Source of the DNA: Providencia rettgeri
GTDB taxonomy: Bacteria > Pseudomonadota > Gammaproteobacteria > Enterobacterales > Enterobacteriaceae
Assembly (NCBI RefSeq): GCF_013702265.1
Contig: NZ_CP059348.1
Location: 124,001-188,000, forward strand
Length of the DNA stretch: 64,000 nucleotides
Direction of reading: 5' to 3'
Below, in pieces: positions 1-9,635 of the stretch (positions are counted from its first letter, which is position 1; each line of letters opens with the position of its first letter). The position numbers and the translations under genes were made by a program. The notes beneath the pieces were generated by a model. The model did no database searches and was not told the origin of the DNA. It worked only from the letters and a program-made list of their open reading frames with translations.

Positions 1-2
1 TA

Positions 3-56
3 GAGCATCATAAAATTGAAGAATTTAGCCACCGCTTATTTGGTCGACGCGGCTGA
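3..56 (+). CDS. possible 3' end of an upstream gene (partial)
   Basis: From base 3 a frame is open to a TGA at 54-56, giving an 18-residue tail that ends in RLFGRRG. It sits 36 bases before the LysR-type gene on the same strand, so an upstream gene may end here. The piece is too short to name a family, and a chance open frame cannot be excluded. Confidence 0.35.
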   Translation, partial: EHHKIEEFSHRLFGRRG

Positions 57-92
57 TGGTTTATCACTGTCATTAGGATTGAGGAAAACAAC

Positions 93-998
93 ATGCAGTA
101 CGATTTAAATGACCTTTATTATTTCGTTAAAGTCGTTGAACATGGTGGTTTTTCTCAAGCTGGTGCGGCGCTTGGGATCCCAAAATCAAAACTCAGTCGT
201 CGTATTGCCGACTTAGAGCAAAAGCTGAATGTTTCATTGATTTATCGCTCTACAAGGCAATTTCATGTTACGGAGATCGGACAGGTTTTTTATCAGCAAT
301 GTAAGAATGTCGTGGAAGAAGCGGATATTGCCCATGAACTGATTTGCTCAGTACAAACACACCCCAAAGGTACCATTAAGCTCTCTTGCCCCGTTACTTT
401 ATTGCAAGTCTATTTGCAGGATTTACTGATTGATTTTATGGAGAATTACCCTGATATCGATGTGCAAATTCTGGCCGTCAATCGCCCCGTCGATGTGATC
501 AGTGAAGGATTGGATTTGGCATTACGAGTGCGTTCATTACCCCTTGATGATTCAGGGATGATGATGAAAGTGCTAGGGTATTCTCAGCGGATCTTAGTCG
601 CAAATCCAAGTGTATTCCGTGAAAAAGGAGCACCATCAACTCCAGAGCAGCTGGTGGATTACCCTGTTCTTGCCAATACGGAGCATTCACAGCGTTATTC
701 GCTATCTTTAAAAAATAGTGATGATCTCAGTGTGACAGTGCATGTCACGCCCAAGCTAGCCACCACCGATATTTTAACGTTATACCGTGCTGCGGTGAGA
801 GGATTGGGGATCGCTCGTATACCCCGAGGTGTGGTTGAAAATGAGCTAAAAAGTGGCGAATTGGTGGAAGTGTTGCCAGACTGGCAATTTCCAGAAGATA
901 TCATTCATGCCGTGTACCCTTCCCGTAAGGGGTTGTTACCCGCAGTTCAGTTATTTCTAACTTATTTGGCAGAGAATATGACGGCTGGGAAAAAATAA
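93..998 (+). CDS. LysR-family transcriptional regulator
   Basis: The 301-residue product has the LysR layout. An N-terminal winged helix-turn-helix (about residues 1-62, with FSQAGAALGIPKSKLSRRI as the recognition region) is followed by a periplasmic-binding-like effector domain (about 90-295). The start is supported by a GAGG ribosome site about 10 bases upstream. Such proteins are usually cytoplasmic regulators of a neighbouring gene or of their own. The convergent neighbour is a pirin, and LysR/pirin pairs are common in proteobacteria, so the pirin is a plausible target. The pirin promoter lies about 900 bases away at the far side of that gene. The ligand is unknown. Confidence 0.93.
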   Translation: MQYDLNDLYYFVKVVEHGGFSQAGAALGIPKSKLSRRIADLEQKLNVSLIYRSTRQFHVTEIGQVFYQQCKNVVEEADIAHELICSVQTHPKGTIKLSCPVTLLQVYLQDLLIDFMENYPDIDVQILAVNRPVDVISEGLDLALRVRSLPLDDSGMMMKVLGYSQRILVANPSVFREKGAPSTPEQLVDYPVLANTEHSQRYSLSLKNSDDLSVTVHVTPKLATTDILTLYRAAVRGLGIARIPRGVVENELKSGELVEVLPDWQFPEDIIHAVYPSRKGLLPAVQLFLTYLAENMTAGKK

Positions 999-1027
999 AG
1001 CCCCCTGAAAAAATTCAGAGGACTTTA
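995..1027. terminator. bidirectional terminator between LysR gene and pirin
   Basis: A hairpin with arms at about 995-1009 and 1013-1027 (CCCCTGAA against TTCAGAGG, two wobble pairs, 3-4 base loop) has A-rich left and T-rich right flanks. It sits exactly between two convergent genes and can serve both. Confidence 0.75.
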
Positions 1028-1030
1028 TAG

Positions 1031-1909
1031 TTAGCTGGCATTCGGGATCCGACCAAATTTACCGCTATTAAAATCATTCACGGCTTCGTTGATTTCTTGG
1101 CTCGTATTCATCACAAATGGGCCATATCCCACAACAGGCTCATCGATAGGATCACCGCTGAGCAGCAGCACTAAAGCCTCATCGGTGGTGGCTTCTAACA
1201 GCACATTGCTATCAGTAGCATCAAGGATCATCAACTCGCCTTCATTCAATGCGGTATGACCATCCACAAATAGGCTGCCTTTCAACATCACTAGCCCAAC
1301 ATTGCGACCGGCCTTAGTTGGCAATCCCACGACTTTTCCTTTATTCAGACGCAGATCCCAAACATCAAGGGCGGTAAATGTGCGTGCGGCGCCTGTGTTG
1401 CCTAGATAGTCCCCCGCAATGACCCGCAGTGTTCCCGCTTCATTCGGCAAGCTAATGGTCGGGATCGTATCGCGAGTTAGCAATTGGTAACCCGGCGCTG
1501 CCAGCTTATCTTTAGCGGGCAAGTTGACCCACAACTGCACCATATCCAAAGTACCGCCATTTTTCATAAAGTTATCAGACTGATATTCTTGATGAAGTAT
1601 TCCTGATGCCGCTGTCATCCATTGCACATCACCGGGTCCGATCACGCCGCCTTCTCCGGTAGAGTCGTGGTGAGCCACTTCGCCGTCATACACGATGGTG
1701 ACGGTTTCAAAGCCTTTATGTGGATGTTCGCCAACACCACGATTATCCCCTTCAGATGCTGGGAATGGGTGTGGCCCCGCTCTGTCCAACAGTAAGAATG
1801 GGTTCAGGTATTTCCCGTGGTTGCTATAACTAAACATGGAGCGAACAGGGAAACCATCACCAACCCAGTGACTGCGTGGGGATTGATAAATACCAATAAT
1901 CTTTTTCAT
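1031..1909 (-). CDS. pirin family protein
   Basis: The 292-residue product is a bicupin of the pirin family. The N-terminal cupin holds the metal-binding pattern GEHPHKGFETVT (about residues 59-70) with a further His and Glu in ASGILHQE (about 101-108). A C-terminal pirin domain spans about 180-285. Family members bind Fe(II) or another metal. Some are quercetinase-like dioxygenases and others modulate enzymes or transcription, so no specific reaction can be assigned. The length is typical. The start ATG at 1909 follows GGAGTCACACC. A short palindrome about 25-38 bases upstream (1934-1947) may be an operator. A second, shorter pirin (yhhW) lies at 21605-22303. Confidence 0.92.
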   Translation of the reverse strand: MKKIIGIYQSPRSHWVGDGFPVRSMFSYSNHGKYLNPFLLLDRAGPHPFPASEGDNRGVGEHPHKGFETVTIVYDGEVAHHDSTGEGGVIGPGDVQWMTAASGILHQEYQSDNFMKNGGTLDMVQLWVNLPAKDKLAAPGYQLLTRDTIPTISLPNEAGTLRVIAGDYLGNTGAARTFTALDVWDLRLNKGKVVGLPTKAGRNVGLVMLKGSLFVDGHTALNEGELMILDATDSNVLLEATTDEALVLLLSGDPIDEPVVGYGPFVMNTSQEINEAVNDFNSGKFGRIPNAS

Positions 1910-1933
1910 GGTGTGACTCCAAACTGGTTTTAT

Positions 1934-1947
1934 AAACTGATCAGTTT
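1934..1947. promoter_or_regulatory. palindrome upstream of the pirin gene, possible operator
   Basis: AAACTGATCAGTTT is a perfect 14-base palindrome starting 25 bases upstream of the pirin start. Related half-site-like words (AAACTGG, GAACTAATC) flank it on both sides. The position fits an operator, but the binding protein is unknown. Confidence 0.4.
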
Positions 1948-2205
1948 TATGAACTAATCATTTCGATGAACCAATAATAGAAGAGCCAAAGCTGGGTGAG
2001 TAGAGGCAAAAATAGGTTTGATTGTTCTGAAAATAGAACGATGAAATCATTGTGGCGTGAGTTAAATGTCGATCTCTAGTATGCTTCGGATTAGCCAAAA
2101 TCGGAGCGTTCCTCTTCATTTATTCATCTTAAACATGAACGATCAGGAATACTAAATAGGTATGATGCCTTCGAATGAACCCATGATTCCGTTAAAAGGA
2201 TTGTT

Positions 2206-2751
2206 ATGAAAACTATTAATATTGCTATGGCATTTTCTGTTGCCTTCATGTTGTCTGGGTGCCTTTCTCAACCCGCACCTCAGTATGATAACAATGGTAT
2301 CCAGTTAGAAGAGTTCAAAGAGCTAGAAAGCTTGAGAATGCCAGAGCTGAACATTCCTGAAGGGGCGCCGGATGGGGAATATATCGAACGTTATGGAAAT
2401 GGTGCCATTCAGTTTAAATCGTGGGTGAAAAACAACTGCTTAGATAAGAACATCACGGTTTATTATAAAAATGGTCAGCCAAAAATGTTTATTCCTATAA
2501 AAAATTGCAAAGTGGATGGCGTCATTAAGTCTTACCATCCTAATGGGAATTTAGATACTGAGATGGGATACAGTAATGACCGACTCAACGGCGATTATAA
2601 ATCCTATTACGACACGCCAAAGAATAATCTGCATCTTAAAACGAGTTTTGTGAATGGAGTAGCGGAAGGTGTTCTTGAAGAGCGTGGACAAGATGGCGAG
2701 CTATTAAAGCAGGGGCTGATTAAAGACGGTAAGTTGTACACCGCGAAGTAA
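2206..2751 (+). CDS. MORN-repeat-like lipoprotein (YwqK-type)
   Basis: The 181-residue product starts with a lipoprotein signal peptide whose lipobox is LSGC (Cys at about residue 19), so it should be lipidated and membrane anchored. The mature part shows several copies of a short motif of the type G-x-h-x-x-Y-x-x-N/D-G (for example YIERYGNGAIQFKSW, YYKNGQPKMF, SYHPNGNLDTEM, EERGQDGELLKQG). This is the pattern of MORN-variant or YwqK-type proteins. No enzymatic residues are evident. It stands alone between the pirin and trpS with its own terminator. The function is unknown; a structural or binding role at the envelope is the most that can be inferred. Confidence 0.8.
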   Translation: MKTINIAMAFSVAFMLSGCLSQPAPQYDNNGIQLEEFKELESLRMPELNIPEGAPDGEYIERYGNGAIQFKSWVKNNCLDKNITVYYKNGQPKMFIPIKNCKVDGVIKSYHPNGNLDTEMGYSNDRLNGDYKSYYDTPKNNLHLKTSFVNGVAEGVLEERGQDGELLKQGLIKDGKLYTAK

Positions 2752-2770
2752 GTGGGCTACAAATAAAATA

Positions 2771-2807
2771 AAAGCCAATTAACCGTGAGAGTTAATTGGC
2801 TTTTTGC
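2771..2807. terminator. terminator between the lipoprotein gene and trpS
   Basis: A perfect 13-base inverted repeat (AAAGCCAATTAAC at 2771-2783 and its complement at 2791-2803) has a 7-base loop, a T run on the plus side and a TTTTATTTTATT stretch on the minus side. It can end both the lipoprotein gene and the trpS operon. Confidence 0.85.
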
Positions 2808-2827
2808 TATTAAATAGCGACTTAAGA

Positions 2828-3871
2828 TTACAGTTGTGGACGTTTTACAAAGCCGATCGCATCGTAAACCTTATCTAAGGTTTCTTGTGCGCGAGCTGCT
2901 GCTTTGGTCGCGCCCTCATCCATGATTTGGTTCAGTAGCGCTTCATTGTTGCGGAACTCATGGTAACGAGCTTGTAAGTTAGTCAGCATGTCAGAAACAG
3001 CTTCAGCGACCGCACCTTTCAGATGACCATACATTTGGCCTTCAAACTCAGCTTCCAGCGTTTTCACACTTTTGCCTGTCACGCCAGCAAGGATATCTAA
3101 CAGGTTAGAAACCCCTGCTTTATTTTCAACATCGTAGCAAATACGTGGTGGCTCTTCAGAGTCGGTCATTGCGCGTTTGATTTTCTTCACAACGGATTTC
3201 GGATCTTCCAACAGCGCAATCACGTTATTGCGGTTGTCATCAGACTTAGACATTTTCTTGGTTGGCTCTTGTAATGCCATCACACGTGCGCCGCCATCGG
3301 TTGGGATAAATGGCTCTGGTACGGTGAAAATATCCCCGTAAATGGCATTGAAGCGCTGAGCAATATCACGGCTCAGTTCAAGGTGCTGTTTCTGGTCAAT
3401 TCCAACAGGAACTTGGTTAGTTTGGTAAACCAGAATATCGGCAGCCATCAGAACAGGGTAGTCAAACAGACCGGCGTTGATGTTTTCTGAATGGCGAGCA
3501 GATTTATCTTTGAACTGGGTCATGCGGCTCAATTCGCCGAAATAGGTGTAGCAGTTTAGCGCCCAGCTCAGTTGTGCATGTTGTGGTACATGTGACTGAA
3601 CAAAAATGGTGCTTTTCTTCGGATCAATACCGCACGCTAAGTAGAGCGCTAATGTATCGAGGGTTCTTTTACGCAGTTCAACAGGGTCTTGGCGAACGGT
3701 GATCGCGTGTTGGTCAACGATACAGTAGATGCAATCATAATCATCTTGCATCTTAACCCACTGACGTAACGCACCCATGTAGTTACCGATGGTTAATTCA
3801 CCGGAAGGCTGTGCGCCGCTGAATACAATAGGTTTCTGGGTTTGTTTAGATTTCTCAGTGGGTGTGCTCAT
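2828..3871 (-). CDS. trpS: tryptophanyl-tRNA synthetase
   Basis: Class I aminoacyl-tRNA synthetase that charges tRNA-Trp in the cytoplasm. The nucleotide-binding signature is seen as [14 protein letters not shown] (TIGN in place of HIGH) and [10 protein letters not shown] supplies the KMSKS loop. The sequence [22 protein letters not shown] is almost that of E. coli TrpS. The start at 3871 ([10 protein letters not shown]) is preferred over the longer open frame to 3922 because the extra 17 residues have no counterpart in the family. The protein is then 347 residues against 334 in E. coli. It is the last gene of the aroK-to-trpS operon, 80 bases after gph. Confidence 0.97.
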   Translation of the reverse strand: MSTPTEKSKQTQKPIVFSGAQPSGELTIGNYMGALRQWVKMQDDYDCIYCIVDQHAITVRQDPVELRKRTLDTLALYLACGIDPKKSTIFVQSHVPQHAQLSWALNCYTYFGELSRMTQFKDKSARHSENINAGLFDYPVLMAADILVYQTNQVPVGIDQKQHLELSRDIAQRFNAIYGDIFTVPEPFIPTDGGARVMALQEPTKKMSKSDDNRNNVIALLEDPKSVVKKIKRAMTDSEEPPRICYDVENKAGVSNLLDILAGVTGKSVKTLEAEFEGQMYGHLKGAVAEAVSDMLTNLQARYHEFRNNEALLNQIMDEGATKAAARAQETLDKVYDAIGFVKRPQL

Positions 3872-3951
3872 TTCTTTGTATGTCCTTGTAGTATTTTTAT
3901 ACCCTGTTAAGTTTCGAGTCACACCGTTGGCGACTCGAATTATTGGGGATT

Positions 3952-4638
3952 TTATTTTGATAAATCAATAACGGAGAGTAGCTCAGAAAAGTGGCTTAAC
4001 ACGTAGTCGGGCTCGGTAATTGCGATTGATTCACCATAGTTGTAGCCGTAGGTTAACCCTACACTTGGGCAGCCTGCATTGTGGGCTGCGATAATATCAT
4101 TACGGGAATCGCCGACAAAAAGCAATTCTTCTTTGCGTAAACCGAACTGGCCCATTGTTAAATAGAGTGGCGCTGGGTGCGGTTTGGTTTTTACCACATC
4201 ATCGCCACCAAGTACTAATGAAAAGTAGCTATCGATGCCCAGCTTTTCGAGTAATGGCGCCACAAATGGGGTTGGTTTGTTGGTCACAATCGCCATTGGT
4301 AAGTTGTGTTTTGCAATCGTTTCGAGGGTCTCTTTGACCTCAGGGAATAGCTGGCTACCGGTATTAACGGTCGTCGCATAATGTTCATCGAAGCGGATAC
4401 GAGCTTGCTTTTTCAGCTCTGGCGTGACCGTCATGCCCGCCCATTCTAGCGCTCGCTGCACAAGCATATCTGCGCCGTTGCCTACCCAGATGGAGACACG
4501 CTCTTTGCCTGCTGGTGGTAAGTTTAGCTCTTCGAGGGTTTTGTCTATGGCGTCGGCTAAACCGCCAGCGCTGTCAACAAGGGTTCCATCTAAATCAAAC
4601 GCAATCGCTTTAATACTCTCTAAAACCGCATGTGTCAT
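3952..4638 (-). CDS. gph: phosphoglycolate phosphatase
   Basis: HAD-superfamily hydrolase that dephosphorylates 2-phosphoglycolate, a product of oxidative DNA damage repair. HAD motif I is [11 protein letters not shown] (about residues 14-24), motif II is in MAIVTNKPT, and motif III/IV is KPHPAPLYL...[13 protein letters not shown]. Its length of 228 residues is slightly shorter than E. coli Gph (252). The start overlaps the stop of rpe by four bases, which indicates translational coupling. The position between rpe and trpS is the conserved enteric order. Confidence 0.95.
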   Translation of the reverse strand: MTHAVLESIKAIAFDLDGTLVDSAGGLADAIDKTLEELNLPPAGKERVSIWVGNGADMLVQRALEWAGMTVTPELKKQARIRFDEHYATTVNTGSQLFPEVKETLETIAKHNLPMAIVTNKPTPFVAPLLEKLGIDSYFSLVLGGDDVVKTKPHPAPLYLTMGQFGLRKEELLFVGDSRNDIIAAHNAGCPSVGLTYGYNYGESIAITEPDYVLSHFSELLSVIDLSK

Positions 4639-5309
4639 TGAGATACCTTTTTCAATTCTTGGCGCATTTCATCGATGACTTTTTTGTAATCAGGCTGAGC
4701 AAAAATCGCGGAGCCAGCAACGAAGGTATCTGCACCTGCTACGGCAATTTCTGCAATGTTATTGACCTTCACGCCACCATCGACTTCTAAACGAATATCA
4801 TAACCACTTTCGTCAATCAATCTACGAACTTGGCGCAATTTTTTCAGGGTTTCAGGGATAAATGATTGACCGCCGAATCCTGGGTTAACTGACATCAGCA
4901 GGATCATATCGACTTTATCCATCACATATTCGAGATAGCTAAGTGGGGTCGCTGGGTTAAATACCAGACCCGCTGTACAGCCATTCTCTTTGATGAGTTG
5001 TAAGGTTCTATCGATGTGCTCGCTGGCTTCTGGGTGGAAGCTAATGTGAGTCGCACCCGCTTTAGCGAAATCCGGAATAATGCGATCGACCGGTTTAACC
5101 ATTAAGTGAACATCAATCGGGGCGGTGATACCGTAATCGCGCAGGGCTTTACAGATTGGTGCACCGAACGTGAGGTTCGGTACATAGTGGTTGTCCATCA
5201 CATCGAAATGGACAATGTCTGCGCCTGCAGCAAGAACTTTGGCGGTATCTTCGCCTAAACGTGCAAAGTCAGCAGATAAAATAGATGGGGCAATGAGAAA
5301 ATCTTTCAT
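4635..5309 (-). CDS. rpe: ribulose-phosphate 3-epimerase
   Basis: TIM-barrel epimerase that interconverts ribulose-5-phosphate and xylulose-5-phosphate in the pentose phosphate pathway. Visible signatures are [16 protein letters not shown] at the N-terminus, [16 protein letters not shown] (metal-binding His and catalytic Asp region), [12 protein letters not shown] and [10 protein letters not shown]. At 224 residues it is full length. It follows dam by 36 bases and overlaps gph by four bases. Confidence 0.97.
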   Translation of the reverse strand: MKDFLIAPSILSADFARLGEDTAKVLAAGADIVHFDVMDNHYVPNLTFGAPICKALRDYGITAPIDVHLMVKPVDRIIPDFAKAGATHISFHPEASEHIDRTLQLIKENGCTAGLVFNPATPLSYLEYVMDKVDMILLMSVNPGFGGQSFIPETLKKLRQVRRLIDESGYDIRLEVDGGVKVNNIAEIAVAGADTFVAGSAIFAQPDYKKVIDEMRQELKKVSQ

Positions 5310-5345
5310 AATTGTCTCCGATTATTCGTCGTTATCTGACAGCAC

Positions 5346-6182
5346 CTATAGTTTTTTAGATGCTCCCGCTCCCGCATATAAAGCCAAAAGCTCATTGACT
5401 TTGGCACGGTTCAAAATATTTCTACTAATGGTGCGACGCACTTTTACGATATGTAACTGTGCCTGATAATACCACTCTCGGGTCACTGGGGTCTCATGAT
5501 TTGAGATAAGAACTGGGATCTTGCGCTCAGATGACAACTTATGTGCCAAAAAAGCCAGATTCTGTTGTTCTTGCGCACTAAAGGCGTTGGTGTGATAGGC
5601 CGTAAAGTTAGCGGTCTCAGACAGCGGTGCATAAGGTGGATCGCAGTAGATGACTGAGCCATCCTGCGCATCGAGTAATGTTTTGCTGTAAGACTGCGTC
5701 ACAAAGGTCGCTTTCTGGGCTTTTTCAGCAAACCACAGTAATTCGTCTTTCGGAAAATAGGGTTTCTTATAGCGTCCGAAAGGCACATTGAATTCACCGC
5801 TTAGGTTATAGCGGCATAACCCGTTATAACAGTGGCGGTTAAGATACAAAAAGAGAATGCTACGTTTAGCAGGGTCATCTGATTGGTTAAATGCTTGGCG
5901 CATTAAATAATACTGTTCAGAGGTATTAAATTCAGGTGTGAACAGTTGCTGAGCTTCTTCGATAAAAGCATCAGAGCGATATTTAACCGTGTTGTAGAGG
6001 TTGATGAGATCGCTGTTAATATCCGCAAGTACGTACGAATCGTAGTTGGTATTTAAAAACACCGATCCTGCACCAACAAAAGGTTCTATTAAGCAATCTC
6101 CTTGTGGAAGATGTTTTTTGATCTCGTCCACAAGTGGGTATTTACCCCCAGCCCATTTTAAAAAAGCGCGTTTTTTTTTCAT
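5346..6182 (-). CDS. dam: DNA adenine methylase (GATC)
   Basis: Dam transfers a methyl group from S-adenosylmethionine to the adenine of GATC. It supports mismatch repair, replication timing and regulation of several fimbrial operons. SAM-binding motifs are FLKWAGGKYPLVDEI and EPFVGAGSVFLN; the catalytic DPPY lies in IYCDPPYAPLS near residue 180. The 278-residue length equals that of E. coli Dam. Directly after the start codon the gene has nine consecutive A (AAA AAA AAA), a possible slippage site. The gene lies between damX and rpe in the conserved operon. Confidence 0.97.
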   Translation of the reverse strand: MKKKRAFLKWAGGKYPLVDEIKKHLPQGDCLIEPFVGAGSVFLNTNYDSYVLADINSDLINLYNTVKYRSDAFIEEAQQLFTPEFNTSEQYYLMRQAFNQSDDPAKRSILFLYLNRHCYNGLCRYNLSGEFNVPFGRYKKPYFPKDELLWFAEKAQKATFVTQSYSKTLLDAQDGSVIYCDPPYAPLSETANFTAYHTNAFSAQEQQNLAFLAHKLSSERKIPVLISNHETPVTREWYYQAQLHIVKVRRTISRNILNRAKVNELLALYAGAGASKKL

Positions 6183-6206
6183 GCCGTCTTATTATTACAA
6201 TCGTTT

Positions 6207-6230
6207 AAGAGCCGCCACTTGGCGGCTCTT
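6207..6230. terminator. stable hairpin between damX and dam
   Basis: A perfect 10-base stem (AAGAGCCGCC at 6207-6216, GGCGGCTCTT at 6221-6230) with a 4-base loop lies in the damX-dam gap. No long T run follows on the minus strand, so it is more likely an attenuating or RNA-processing structure than a full terminator. Confidence 0.55.
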
Positions 6231-6265
6231 TCAGGACAACATTATGCGCCCGGGGAAAAACGTTG

Positions 6266-7195
6266 TTATTTTTGATCCTGTTTAACTTGTTTCATATTAC
6301 GCACCCACGGTTTTTTCGCTTGCACTGCGGCTGGTAAGGACGCAATTGCACTTTTTGCTTCGCTCACTGAGCTGTAATTTCCGTGGATCAATACATACCA
6401 AGTCTGACCATTACGAATGGTTTTATACACTTGATAGTTAGCAAGTTTATTCTCTTTTGCGAAAGCTTCCAGTGTATCTGAACGACTTGCGCTACTTAAT
6501 TGCAATGTATAGCTTCCAGAGGGTGCTGCAACGGTACTACCACTTTGGCTTGTGCTGGTTGCAGGCTTAGTGGTTGTTTTTGGCTGAGCAGGTTGTTTTT
6601 GTTCAACTGGCTTAGTCGCTTTTGGTTGCGTTTTCTCTGGTGTGACTGGTTTTACTGTTGGCTGTTTTTCCACAGGTTTAACTTGCGGAGGCGTCAACGG
6701 TGTCACATTTTGTGGTGGCGTCGTGGTACTTTCAGACGGCAGGTTTTGACCTTGGTTGAGAGCATCGGCAACATCACCAGGAATTTCAATGCGTTCACCA
6801 AGACCATTTTGTTGTGTCTGAGTGTCTGCTTGAGTTGGCATTGGGTTAATTTGCTGACCATTTAACTCTTGCGCTTGACCTGTTTGAGGTTGCGTTGTGG
6901 ATTGAGTCTCTGAGTTGGTCAGTGATGAAGAACCTGATAAATCGATATTACGCTGATTAGCGCTATCATTTTGTAATTTCTCATGTTCTGTTGGTGCTTT
7001 TAATGCGGAACTGATTGCAATGATCAGCAGCAACAGCACTAAAACGCCGACACCGATCATGATGTGTTGACGTGATAACGCAATTTTTGGCTTAGCTGCC
7101 GCAGCAGGACGCGCACGTCCGGTTGGTCTATCTGATGTATCAGGCCTTAAATCATTCTGCACTTGAGGCTGATTGTCTGGTTTAAATTCGTCCAT
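6266..7195 (-). CDS. damX: cell division protein DamX (SPOR domain)
   Basis: Bitopic inner-membrane protein of the septal ring that binds denuded peptidoglycan at the division site. It has a cytoplasmic N-terminal part, one transmembrane segment (IMIGVGVLVLLLLIIAIS, about residues 46-63), a long linker rich in Thr, Pro, Gln and Lys (about 75-225), and a C-terminal SPOR domain (SYTLQLSSASRSDTLEAFA to the end). It is shorter than E. coli DamX (428 residues), mainly in the low-complexity linker. It lies in the usual place between aroB and dam. Confidence 0.94.
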   Translation of the reverse strand: MDEFKPDNQPQVQNDLRPDTSDRPTGRARPAAAAKPKIALSRQHIMIGVGVLVLLLLIIAISSALKAPTEHEKLQNDSANQRNIDLSGSSSLTNSETQSTTQPQTGQAQELNGQQINPMPTQADTQTQQNGLGERIEIPGDVADALNQGQNLPSESTTTPPQNVTPLTPPQVKPVEKQPTVKPVTPEKTQPKATKPVEQKQPAQPKTTTKPATSTSQSGSTVAAPSGSYTLQLSSASRSDTLEAFAKENKLANYQVYKTIRNGQTWYVLIHGNYSSVSEAKSAIASLPAAVQAKKPWVRNMKQVKQDQK

Positions 7196-7421
7196 TTTCC
7201 TCTCCCGAAATTAGTTCGCCTGTGTAGAGATAAAATGTCTCTTATCATTACGACCTGTTCACGACTAAGCAATTGCTTCTGCTCACTTTTAAAGAATAGA
7301 TTGTTTAGCAATTTCATTCCAATTTCAATGAGATTGCGACCACCTTACTTCGTTACTCGTTATAGGTGCTAGGCGTGCGTATAATTTAACGGCTTTAGTT
7401 GATATCTGCCAGTAACATTTT

Positions 7422-7445
7422 AAAACCCCTGAAAATATTCAGGGG
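7422..7445 (-). terminator. terminator-like hairpin after aroB
   Basis: Reading the minus strand, CCCCTGAA and TTCAGGGG form a perfect 8-base stem with a 4-base loop (7438-7445 and 7426-7433), followed by TTTTAAAAT. It would terminate or attenuate transcription between aroB and damX. The remaining bases 7196-7421 are AT-rich and could hold the damX promoter, but I recognised no clear element. Confidence 0.65.
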
Positions 7446-7479
7446 CCAATTAATGCTTTTTACTTAGTTCGGTAATGAT

Positions 7480-8568
7480 TTATGGCATGCAAGCCGAAAT
7501 AGCGGCAATGACTGTTGAGGCATCCACATCGGAACGCATTTCTGAATTACCGATAGTGGTTGGAAGGATAAGATGCAATTTGCCTCCCATGACTTTTTTA
7601 TCTCGCATCATGTGAGGTAAATAGTCATCAGGTTGCATTTTTGCAGGACCAGTAACAGGTAGCTCGGCACGTTTTAAAAGGGCGATGATGCGTTCTGTTT
7701 GTTCCGGGGTAAATTGGCCAATCAGCTCAGCGGTTTTTGCAGCCATAACCATACCAGCAGCAACAGCTTCTCCATGGAGCCATACGCCGTAGCCCATTTC
7801 GGCTTCGATAGCATGACCAAAGGTATGCCCTAAATTTAATAGTGCACGTAGCCCGCTGGTTTCTTTTTCATCGGCGGCGACCACTTGCGCTTTCAGCTCG
7901 CAACAACGGCGAATGCAGTACGCCATGGCTTGGTTATCTAATGCCATTAACGCATCGATATTTTTTTCTAACCAGCTAAAAAATTCACCATCAAGAATGA
8001 TGCCGTATTTAATGACTTCGGCCAGACCAGAAGAGAGTTCGCGCTTAGGTAAGGTTTTTAAACAATCAAGGTCAATCACGACAGATGCCGGTTGATAAAA
8101 TGCCCCGATCATATTTTTACCCAAAGGGTGGTTAACAGCGGTTTTTCCACCAACCGAAGAGTCCACTTGGGAGAGTAACGTAGTAGGAACTTGAATGAAG
8201 CGTACGCCGCGTTGATAGCTGGCTGCTGCGAATCCAGTTAAGTCACCGATTACTCCCCCACCAAGGGCGATGAGGGTCGTGTCACGGTTATGGTGCTTTT
8301 CGAGTAATGCCGTAAAAACATCATTCATGATGAATAAAGATTTGTACTGTTCGCCATCAGGTAAGACGATGGAATCGACTTTGACACCTGAGGCTTCAAG
8401 AACGGTTTGGATCTTATGTAGGTAAAGCGGAGCGAGAGTTTCGTTAGTCACTATCATTGCTCGCTGACCCGCAGTTAGTGGCCAAAATGCATCCTTTCCT
8501 TGGTACAAACCAGGTGCAATATTGATTGGATAACTGCGTTCATCCAGAGTAACAGTGACTTTTTCCAT
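7480..8568 (-). CDS. aroB: 3-dehydroquinate synthase
   Basis: Second step of the shikimate pathway: NAD- and metal-dependent cyclisation of DAHP to 3-dehydroquinate. Family signatures are [39 protein letters not shown] region (residues about 98-128) and the metal ligands in [17 protein letters not shown] and HGEAVAAGM. At 362 residues it matches E. coli AroB. It follows aroK with a 40-base gap and is the second gene of the operon. Confidence 0.98.
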   Translation of the reverse strand: MEKVTVTLDERSYPINIAPGLYQGKDAFWPLTAGQRAMIVTNETLAPLYLHKIQTVLEASGVKVDSIVLPDGEQYKSLFIMNDVFTALLEKHHNRDTTLIALGGGVIGDLTGFAAASYQRGVRFIQVPTTLLSQVDSSVGGKTAVNHPLGKNMIGAFYQPASVVIDLDCLKTLPKRELSSGLAEVIKYGIILDGEFFSWLEKNIDALMALDNQAMAYCIRRCCELKAQVVAADEKETSGLRALLNLGHTFGHAIEAEMGYGVWLHGEAVAAGMVMAAKTAELIGQFTPEQTERIIALLKRAELPVTGPAKMQPDDYLPHMMRDKKVMGGKLHLILPTTIGNSEMRSDVDASTVIAAISACMP

Positions 8569-8608
8569 CTTGCTTTACCTTGAATTCATGACTTCTGATG
8601 TATAAAAA

Positions 8609-9130
8609 TTAGTTTTTTTCTAACATTTCAATGATTTGGTTGGCAACAACTTTTGCGCTTTGCTCATCAGTATGAATTGTTATATCCGCTATCTCTTCAT
8701 ACATAGGATTGCGTTCATCGGCTAACTTTTCTAAAACTTCGCGAGCGGGCTCATCCACTTGTAAAAGAGGACGTTTTTTATCGCGTTGTGTGCGGGATAG
8801 TTGCTTCTCAATGGTGGTTTCGAGATACACGACAACCCCACGAGCGGACAAGCGGTTACGCGTCTCTTTGGATTTAACAGAGCCACCACCTGTTGCTAAG
8901 ACAATGCCTTGCTTTTCAGTGAGTTCATTGATGACTTTCTCTTCGCGATCGCGAAAGCCTTCTTCACCTTCTAGGTCGAATACCCAACCTACATCTGCGC
9001 CAGTGCGTTTTTCAATCTCGTGATCGGAGTCAAAGAACTCCATATTAAGCTGTTGAGCTAACTGACGACCAATAGTGCTTTTTCCGGCTCCCATTGGTCC
9101 AACCAGAAAGATATTGCGTTTCTCTGCCAT
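8609..9130 (-). CDS. aroK: shikimate kinase I
   Basis: Phosphorylates shikimate at the 3-position with ATP. The P-loop is [11 protein letters not shown] (residues 11-21), the shikimate-binding region is [13 protein letters not shown], and GGGSV and a lid arginine region ([11 protein letters not shown]) follow. The length of 173 residues equals the family. It is the first gene of the operon that runs to trpS. Confidence 0.98.
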   Translation of the reverse strand: MAEKRNIFLVGPMGAGKSTIGRQLAQQLNMEFFDSDHEIEKRTGADVGWVFDLEGEEGFRDREEKVINELTEKQGIVLATGGGSVKSKETRNRLSARGVVVYLETTIEKQLSRTQRDKKRPLLQVDEPAREVLEKLADERNPMYEEIADITIHTDEQSAKVVANQIIEMLEKN

Positions 9131-9635
9131 GTTTTTTGGTATTACTACGATTATTCGTTAATGATCACCCGCCCCGCCAATCGAATTAGCGGCGGGACCT
9201 AAACTGAAACCTCATAAGTGATGATGTGAGATCAGATAAGAAAATTATCTCAATACATCAACCTGAATTGCAACTATATAAATATGGCACTTAGAAAACA
9301 AAGTGCCATATTCTTCGTTGCGGGTTTCTATATATTTGAGCCGTCTACATTACATAATGCATTGTTTAGCGAGCTTATTAGCAGGTTGTTTATTCCACTA
9401 AATGAATGGAACCTGTTAATTATAAAGCAAAATTTCTGTAGCTATTTTATAAGCGGCTGATAGTTTGTTCTTTCATCTACCGATAGTTAGAACACTCAAT
9501 GGATAACCTTGTATGCTAAAACGACCTCAGCGTCAAATTTATCCGGTATGTTTATGGCACAAAAAGTAATAATTTCACGGTACTTTGAGGAATTAAACAT
9601 TCAACTAATTGAATGTATAGGCGTTATTTTTTACG
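9131..9635. other. intergenic region between hofQ and aroK
   Basis: No gene was recognised in these 505 bases. The part nearest aroK should carry the operon promoter. A perfect 12-base inverted repeat (AATATGGCACTT at 9281-9292 and its complement at 9301-9312, 8-base loop) stands in the middle without a clear T run. No small RNA could be named. Confidence 0.6.

Noticed and set aside
9281-9312. Rho-independent terminator for aroK or hof operon
   Set aside because: The 12-base inverted repeat has no T run on either side and stands far from the nearest stop codon; kept only as a structure in the intergenic entry.
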